A DNA stretch of 64,000 bases. It comes from Spongilla lacustris. Taxonomy: Eukaryota > Porifera > Demospongiae > Spongillida > Spongillidae. Each line of letters opens with the position of its first letter. The first letter of the stretch is position 1. The position numbers were made by a program, and so were the translations under genes. The stretch lies in NCBI GenBank assembly GCA_949361645.1, contig OX442423.1, positions 5,679,505 through 5,743,504 on the forward strand, given 5' to 3'. Positions 57,430 through 64,000 of the stretch are shown piece after piece. The notes beneath the pieces are model-generated. The model searched no databases and had not been told where the DNA came from. It saw only the letters and a program-made list of their open reading frames with translations.

Positions 57430-58944
57430 TACAGTGGAAACCATCACACTTGCTCCTATAATTTTTTTGTACTGTTATATTGTTCACTTGAATATATTTC
57501 AATAACAATGAGATCAAATGGAAATCTGACAACGCAGGTATAGTGTACAACTATTTTTCAACATATACTGAAAGTTAAAAAGCATCACGTGACTATTTAC
57601 TTTTGTTATTAACACTTGTTGTGACCCCAGTACAAAAAAAATTGTGAGTATAATTCCTCCTCCTGTAGGCAATAGATCTTGACCATATTCGCAATATATC
57701 TAAAGAACAAGCATTAGCAACCTTTGGCCGAGTCGGTTTTTAAGTCCGGTAAATAGTTACGGTATTATCGAGCTAGATATGCGTTTTTAGCTCGTAAAAG
57801 CTTAGCGATGCTATTTCGTAGTACGCTCTCACTGGACTGCTATATTTCGCTTCCGAGTCGTCACATGTTAGATCTATCGCGAAATCGTACGTGGGAGGCA
57901 ATAGACCCTTCTTTGCCGTTAAAAAAGTGCCATCAGAGCTGAGTACCTGAAAACCTCCGCCATATCGCGATGAATTGCATTTGAAACGTCATCATTGCGT
58001 CATTTTGTATCGTGAATATATTTATAATGTGACGTATCGGCAGAGATAATATAGCATCAAATTGGGCAGGTTACAAGAAACGTCAAAAAGCAAGAGGCAA
58101 CTCTAAAGCTGGAAGGAAAGCGTACCCAATTAGCTATTTAGAAGCTGCCATCAAGGATTCGAAGCTTTGGGTGATAGAACGCTAGCCTTGGCGAGTGGCC
58201 CATAAAGCTTCCCAATTTGATGCTACTGATTTACTAAACGTTCGCCGTGAGTGGCTACAAGATGCAGCATCGTTAGGTTAAGAACCGTTTTCGCAATCCT
58301 CACTAAGTCAATGACAGCACTTGGATCCATTCGTATTATCGTCACATTATAAGTATATTCACGATACAAAATGACGCAATGATGACGTTTCAAATGCAAT
58401 TCATCGCGATATGGCGGAGGTTTTCAGGTACTCAGCTCTGATGGCACTTTTTTAACGGCAAAGAAGGGTCTATTGCCTCCCAAGTACGATTTCGCGATAG
58501 ATCTAACATGTGACGACTCGGAAGCGAAATATAGCAGTCCAGTGAGAGCGTACTACGAAATAGCATCGCTAAGCTTTTACGAGCTAAAAACGCATATCTA
58601 GCTCGATAATACCGTAACTATTTACCGGACTTAAAAACCGACTCGGCCAAAGGTTGCTAATGCTTGTTCTTTAGATGCATTGCGAATATGGTCAAGATCT
58701 ATTGCCTACAGGAGGAGGAATTATGCTCACAATTTTTTTTGTACTGGGGTCACAACAAGTGTTAATAACAAAAGTAAATAGTCACGTGATGCTTTTTAAC
58801 TTTCAGTATATATTGAAAAATAGTTGTACACTATACCTGCATTGTCAGATTTCCATTTGAGCTCATTGTTATTGAAATATAATCAAGTGAACAAAATAAC
58901 AGTACAAATAAATTATAGGAGCAAGTGTGATGGTTTCCACTGTA
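57430..58944. repeat. 1.5-kb palindrome with 600-bp arms
   Basis: The left arm runs from 57430 (tacagtggaaaccatcacac) to about 58034, and the right arm from about 58335 to 58944 (gtgatggtttccactgta). Arm identity is very high: the few differences seen are single bases such as acgtg/agtac near 57890 and an extra 'tgcat' near 58675. The 300-bp centre carries a second inner inverted pair (agcatcaaattggg and cccaatttgatgct) and a short frame rich in Lys and Arg (KKRQKARGNSKAGRKAYPIS) that soon stops. It could be an independent fold-back element nested in the CACTG-ended transposon, or its internal palindrome. Confidence 0.9.
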
Positions 58945-59715
58945 GTATGGCAGCATATGAACGATGGCAGCTGTGACTTCATATTTGAGGTGATGTAGAT
59001 ACAGTTACTGGACTTGAAGTGACAGAGTTATATCTTAAAGGTATATGCACGCACACAACATACAAACCTACCAGTTAAAAATGTCTAACATGGCCCGTGC
59101 ATTGGTGTGGGTTTCTAGACTAGGGCAGCTAGTGCGTATACACGTTGCCTTTTCAACATGCACAGCAATTACCGTATTCATGCGTGTAATCTCGCTGTGC
59201 TTATGAAGGCTAGTGTGCAATGTTCGTCAATGTGCACCGCTGTGCTCATGCTAGCGCTTTGTTATCAGTAGTGTGTTGTAGTACGCATGCATAGGCCCTA
59301 TACTAAGTTTCAAATTTGATGCAAGCTTGTTCATGCCACTTTGTGTTGAGAGTGAAGTCAAAGTTAATAAGTAGCATGGCATAGCCTACTTGGATTCTAT
59401 TTAGATCACACCCTAGTAAAATGACATGTGCATATTTACATCACTACTCACACTGAAGTATTTTGTTACGTGCATATAGCAAGGAAATAGCCTATATTAA
59501 TATATATTTCACAGCTTGAATATTGGGTTTATGCTAAAAGTGTTCAATGCAGTCATGTGGCTACATGTCTATATCATTATACCACATGCAGGTCCTGATA
59601 GCAAGTAGACAATAAGGAAATATGCTGGAAGAATGCTGCTGAACACTGTTGTGTGGCCTTAATGGCAGGAGTTTGGACACTCTTTGTTTTCTCCCTCGTT
59701 CTACCAGTACTGAGG
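58945..59715. other. Non-genic interior of the CACTG-ended element
   Basis: No coding similarity is seen; AT-rich with no strong repeats. Confidence 0.4.
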
Positions 59716-59719
59716 TGTG

Positions 59720-60575
59720 TTCCATACACACATAGTGATACACACACATGCACACATACACACATACATACACGCATGCACACACACATGCACACATACA
59801 TATGCATAAAAACATACACTGTACACACAACATGGACACATACACACATGCACACATGCACACACACATGCACACACACATGCACCAACATGCACCAACA
59901 TGCACACACACGTGCACACATGACACATGTACACATGCACACACATGCACACACACATGCAAACACATGCACACACATGCACACACACATACACACATGC
60001 ACACATACATACACACATGCACACACACACATGCACACACATGACACACAAGCATACAAGGGATATATTGCCACATTTTCAACAGGGGGTGGGTTTCGGA
60101 ATATATAAAGATATAGGGGTTGGGCAAAAATAAATGTCTTCCCTCTGCAGTTTTATTTTTACATGGCATGTGTAAACCACGGGGTGGGTTAGTCAAATTA
60201 GGGGCAAACCAGTACACACACATGCACATGTACACACACACACACACATGCACATGTACGCACACACATGCACACACATGCACATGTACGCACACATGCA
60301 CACACATACACACACATGCACACATACACACACATGCGCACATACATACCTACACACATGCACACACACATGCACACATGCACACATACACACATGCACA
60401 CATACACATATGCACACATACACACATGAACACATACACATACACACGCATACATACACACATGCACACATACACACATATGACACATACACACATGCAC
60501 ACACATACACAACACACACATGCACACATGCATGTGCTGCTAATGCACACACATACACATATAAACACATACACT
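59720..60575. repeat. CACACATG-type satellites (two blocks)
   Basis: Blocks at about 59727-60056 and 60212-60575 consist of cacacatg, cacacata and cacatgcacacaca units, split by 150 bp of non-repeat sequence. His/Thr- and Val/Cys-rich frames here are artefacts. Confidence 0.95.
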
Positions 60576-60754
60576 TAATTATCAACCTAATAATTCCTAG
60601 CTGGGTACACCCCCAAATGCAATGCAATAGTGATGGTCATTGGTTGACTGATTGGCAGCAAATGGGGGCAAGGGGCAGGAGTACCCCACGAGCCTGTGTC
60701 CCTGTACCCAAACTCCCCGGCAGTGGTGACACCAGCTAGTGCCGCTGACCACAA

Positions 60755-60910
60755 CCGGGTGACTTGTGTACCAAAGCCAGGGCACTGGTCCAGGCTTGGC
60801 TATCCAGGATCGTTGGGGAAGTCTGCAGGCACCAGGGTGACACTGGTCACCAACTGGGTGACCTGTTTACCAAGCCAAGACGCTGGTCCAGGCTTGGCTA
60901 GCCGGCTTTG
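60755..60910. repeat. Two-copy imperfect direct repeat
   Basis: The text gggtgacttgtgtaccaaag followed by ctggtccaggcttggcta recurs about 90 bp later as gggtgacctgtttaccaagc and ctggtccaggcttggcta. Confidence 0.75.
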
Positions 60911-61264
60911 TAGGGACAAGCCCGCAGGGCTCCGCCCCCTGCCTTACTGTAATTGAATATAAGCAGGAAATGCATCATACAGCAAAGTACAAATACATGT
61001 GGAGGGAGGGTGGGAAAGGTGAAGCTCTCCAGCGCCTGTTGACCAGCAGCATGCGCTGGAGTTGTGCATCATCTTTATATACATGCATACCCAGAGGCTG
61101 GTCGTCCAATTATACAACAATAAGCGAACAAAGGGGCCATCGCCCAGCGCCATCTGACAATAGTAAGGCTACTCCATATCACAAAAATAAGGCTTGAGTG
61201 TGATGTGGTTATGCGTGTAAACAGGAATTACTAGTGCCCATTAAAACCTGTTTCGCTCCCTAAA

Positions 61265-61690
61265 CAGTACCATGTACACACACACACAATGCATACATGC
61301 ACACACATGCACACACACACAATGCATACATGCACATGCACACACATGCACACACATAATGCATACATGCACACGCAGGGGGAGCGTCGATTAATAGGAC
61401 TGCAGGACTGTTGGGGAAGGGGGAGGGGGGGGCCTCATATTTAGCCAAATAAAATACGAAAGCGGGGGGGGGGGGGTCCCTCGCAATCAGGCATCAAACA
61501 AGGAGGATTGACCAGCCCCCCTGGCTACAGGCCTGCATACACACACATACACGTGTACACATGCATATTCACACATACACACGCATTCACACACACAATG
61601 CACACATTCACAGACATGCACATGTGTGTATGTGTATAGCTTCATCATGTGTGTATATGTGTGCATACACATACACACATACACAGAAAT
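61265..61690. repeat. Further CACACATG satellite blocks and poly-G
   Basis: Blocks at 61274-61375 and 61537-61690 flank a poly-G run at 61464-61475. The stretch at 61510-61534 (gaccagcccccctggctaca, then ggcctg) resembles the inverse of common transposon ends of the form CAGGCCTGTAGCCAGGGGGG. Confidence 0.8.
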
Positions 61691-61811
61691 ACTGTTGGAC
61701 AGCAAATACACTCTGAGAGAAGTGCGCAATTGGAACTACTCAAAAGTCCTGTATAGCTTTCCTCAACATGTATTCACAATTGTAATATATAAATATGTAA
61801 GGTCATGCTAA

Positions 61812-61995
61812 AAATATACACACCCAACGGTGCAAATATTTGGATCAAAAATGCTACTTATATTTAATGGACCAAATATGGCCCCATATATGTTCCAAAT
61901 GTGCATATTTGGAACATATATGGGGCCATATTTGGTCCATTAAATATAAGTAGCATTTTTGATCCAAATATTTGCACCGTTGGGTGTGTATATTT
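61812..61995. repeat. 184-bp perfect hairpin palindrome
   Basis: Arms of about 88 bp (outer aaatatacacacccaacggt, inner tatatgttccaaat) are inverse copies without a mismatch that I can see, with a loop of only a few bases (around gtgc). Similarity continues weakly outward (aaggtcatgc against gcgtgacctt). It would extrude as a cruciform or give a stem-loop RNA if transcribed. Confidence 0.93.
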
Positions 61996-62679
61996 CATTG
62001 CGCATGCGTGACCTTTAAAAACACGTTCTGTTGTTATTCAGGAACAGGTAAGTTCCGACTTTTTGGTAAGCTATTTGTATTGTTCCAGCGTTGAGCGATG
62101 CATCAATTTTGAGTAAGACGAGTTGAGCGCTTTGAAGAGAGTTCATCGAGAACAGCAGTTTGCGATCGGACCGGAATGCCTGTTTATGCGGTCTAGCTAA
62201 GGAAAATTCTGCTACTACCGCTCGCTGCGCTACCTCACTATAATGAGCCACTGCATAAGGCAGGTAAGTACCTTGTAGCGCTAAATAACGCCCTACCTTA
62301 CCTTACAAAGGTCATATGACACGCTGGCTCTAGCAAGCCTTCCAGGTAAGCTTAACAATCGGTACGATTGACGCTGTTATTGCCACCGATCCACTTAGCG
62401 AACATGACCATCGTCGGACTGAGGGCTGCCCCAAGATTCAATTAAAAAGGTTAGACATGTCTCATATTGGAATCTGACCATTATATATTGTGTTTTCTCC
62501 GTTTGTTTAGTGTCCGAAGGATGCAGAGAAACACTCCAGGACTACTCGATCGTCGCATAGGCCCTAAAGACATGTTTATAGTTTTGTTGTATGATTGTAT
62601 TTATTGTCAACTTTTTATTAAAATCATCAACTGTTGTTGTATAGTTTATAAAGATCAATTTATGTTGTATCATAAGATT

Positions 62680-62861
62680 ACGGTGCATGCACGAACTATT
62701 GATACCTGTGTCAACACCCATTAGAGTGTACTGGCTACACTTCAGGGGTGTTGGCTCTAACACCCTTGAGCGGTTACCACAACACTCCATAGGGTGTTAT
62801 TCCTAAACAGGCGTACGAACACCCCTAAGGGTGTTGTGGCAACACCCTTTTTTTAACAGTG
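62680..62861. repeat. Right subterminal repeat cluster of the CACTG element
   Basis: Motifs gggtgtt and aacaccc alternate in both orientations, for example around 62737, 62759, 62788, 62819, 62828 and 62841. The matching cluster on the left is 57180-57380. Confidence 0.8.
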
Positions 62862-63010
62862 CATTGTTGGGGCAATGTGCTCAGGGCATCCCTTGACGAC
62901 GCATGCCTGATACTTGAAAGGCAGCAACTCACCCACTTCATGTACATGTAGGTTGGTAACCTCTTGAGCGGAAGACTCTGTGAAAGGCTGGCTTATTTGC
63001 ACAAAGGTTG
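62862..63010 (+). pseudogene. Flank of the interrupted LINE
   Basis: Beyond the transposon, a frame reads CWGNVLRASLDDACLILERQ and QLTHFM, and later LSGRLCERLAYLHKGWPPP. It is probably the continuation of the LINE fragment that stops at 57161, but the similarity is weak. Confidence 0.35.
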
Positions 63011-63036
63011 GCCCCCCCCTAGCTCCGCCACTGTCA
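63008..63036 (-). mobile_element. hAT-type transposon terminus (putative)
   Basis: The text ggcccccccctagctccgcc actg, read on the minus strand, is CAGTGGCGGAGCTAGGGGGG, a common terminal sequence of animal hAT elements. The partner end was not found with certainty. Confidence 0.45.
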
Positions 63037-63059
63037 GGCGAACATCAGTTTGGTTAATT

Positions 63060-64000
63060 AGAGGGGCCGCCAAACTGCTGCTACTTAATTATTCATACGC
63101 TGATTAACACCCATATGAAAATGGCCACCTTTATATATCAGAGCCAGATAATATATCTCTGGCAATACGGTGCGCATTTTATTGACAGGAGTTGCACCAG
63201 CTGCAGAACGGAAAGTGCAAAAGTTGCAAAGCGGCTGGGGCTCCGCCCCAGACCCCGATGGATGCTGGCGGGGGGGGGGGGGGGGGGGGGGCGTATCCAG
63301 GTATCCTTGCCTGCATGTCGCATCTCGCCCCAAAATCCTAGTAGTACATTTATCAGTTCATTCGTTTTCAGCCGTTGAAGCTTGAAAAATCGCTTTTCAT
63401 GCATAAGGTAATTCTTTTGCATGTAAATCTTCATTAAAAATAAGAAATGATTACATGCATGTGCGCGCTGTGTTCAATTTGTACTTCGAAACAAACCAGC
63501 TACGCGTGCTGGAAACCGAATGATGTCGGAAGGAGTTAAGTTCAAAACCGTAAAATGCACCCTCGAGCGAAGATGGAGGGGCCGCCAAGCCCTTTTTGCC
63601 TAGGGCCGCCAAACATCTAACGCCGGCCCTGATATGTAAGTTTGGGGAGTGCCGTTTTAGTGGCTTGCACAGGTGCTACGACGGTGCACTAGGCCGGCCC
63701 ATCTCCAACATGGAAGACAAGCACCATTTATTGAAGGAGGTTTAGAGTGGAGGGGACACACATTTAGCGGAGAAGGCAGTACGTGTAGATGATTTACCAG
63801 CCTCGTCCCCGTAAAACCCCGTAACTTTAATAAAAACAGGGCCTGGGGACGAGGCTAAAGGAAACTTTAAGGCACATTCATTGCAACTTTAGTTTATACA
63901 TCTCCCGTTACTCCGTAATAAGATTCACTTCGTGCCAAGGTTGCAACAATACCATGTCAACATGTTGTTTTCCATTGTAACCCGCCCCTTTTCTCCAACC
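63060..64000. other. Non-genic end of the window with transposon-end motifs
   Basis: It contains a poly-G tract at 63270-63292 next to gctggggctccgccccagac, a palindromic GC box seen in many invertebrate DNA transposons. A second hAT-like end lies at 63600-63632 (ccgccaaacatctaacgccg gccctg; on the minus strand CAGGGCCGGCGTTAGATG). No gene is recognised. Confidence 0.4.

Larger units (their letters stand above)
57162..62861. mobile_element. 5.7-kb CACTG-ended DNA transposon (CACTA/EnSpm-like)
   Basis: The left end is CACTGTTAAAAAAA and the right end is its exact inverse (TTTTTTTAACAGTG). Both subterminal regions carry many copies of gggtgtt or aacaccc (about ten within 200 bp on the left and ten within 180 bp on the right), the kind of clustered motif bound by CACTA transposase partners. 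The flanks share CA (57160-57161 and 62862-62863), a possible 2-bp target duplication, and the left flank is LINE coding sequence. Inside are a 1.5-kb palindrome, CACACATG satellites, a 184-bp perfect hairpin and other insertions, but no transposase. It is therefore non-autonomous, or has lost its genes to internal rearrangement. Confidence 0.7.

Noticed and set aside
59561..60740. A 260-aa 'Cys-rich' frame and His/Thr-rich frames
   Set aside because: They are translations of CACACATG satellites in all frames.
62015..62251. 78-aa minus-strand frame inside the CACTG element as a possible transposase
   Set aside because: No DDE or zinc-finger motif and far too short for an EnSpm transposase.

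Overview
The window is eukaryotic nuclear DNA from a metazoan, most probably a demosponge. The evidence is AT-rich sequence, genes split into many short exons by GT-AG introns (one only 52 bp), animal-specific protein families (collagen with 45/54-bp-type exons, LDL-receptor class A modules, a MEKK-like MAP3K), heavy transposon debris, and very many copies of the palindrome TACATGTA. The phylum is inferred from general gene style. No ribosomal or mitochondrial marker is present to prove it.

Layout. 1.08-1.97 kb (+): a small receptor-like gene with a signal peptide, two LDLa modules and a TM segment, whose frames do not join cleanly. 2.7-10 kb: a transposon graveyard (tyrosine-recombinase remnant, hAT transposase remnant, several LINE fragments with (AAT)n tails, one intact acidic ORF). 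10.26-11.06 kb: an 0.8-kb fold-back element. 11.4-12.03 kb (-): a two-exon secreted protein with an Ig-like core. 12-26 kb: mostly non-genic, with a LINE RT scrap, fold-back MITE-like elements, minisatellites and a possible tRNA-type SINE. 26.4-39.35 kb (+): a MAP3K/MEKK-like kinase gene with upstream SAP-domain exons that exist in two paralogous copies; its introns hold a pogo-like transposon, an hAT zinc-finger scrap, a fold-back MITE and a Lys/Arg-rich repeat ORF. 40.6-43.85 kb (-): a ten-exon gene for an 866-aa protein built from three tandem copies of a leucine-rich-repeat plus cysteine-pair cassette. 44-44.7 kb: (GT)n and an AGGAGC minisatellite, then a 200-N gap. 45.2-51.5 kb (-): a collagen gene (21 exons seen, 3' end lost in the gap) that begins with a signal peptide and a Cys-rich domain resembling the properdin N-terminal TB-like module; it carries several apparent lesions. 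52.56-52.92 kb: a long (CT)n tract. 53.19-54.68 kb and 57.16-62.86 kb: two non-autonomous DNA transposons with CACTG ends (CACTA/EnSpm-like), the second inserted in a LINE. 55.5-57.2 kb: two head-to-head LINE fragments.

The four host genes are unlinked in function as far as can be seen: an intracellular signalling kinase, an intracellular LRR protein, an extracellular matrix collagen and two small secreted or membrane proteins. No operon-like or pathway cluster is evident. All exon calls are by eye from GT-AG sites, phase bookkeeping and protein motifs, without transcript data.
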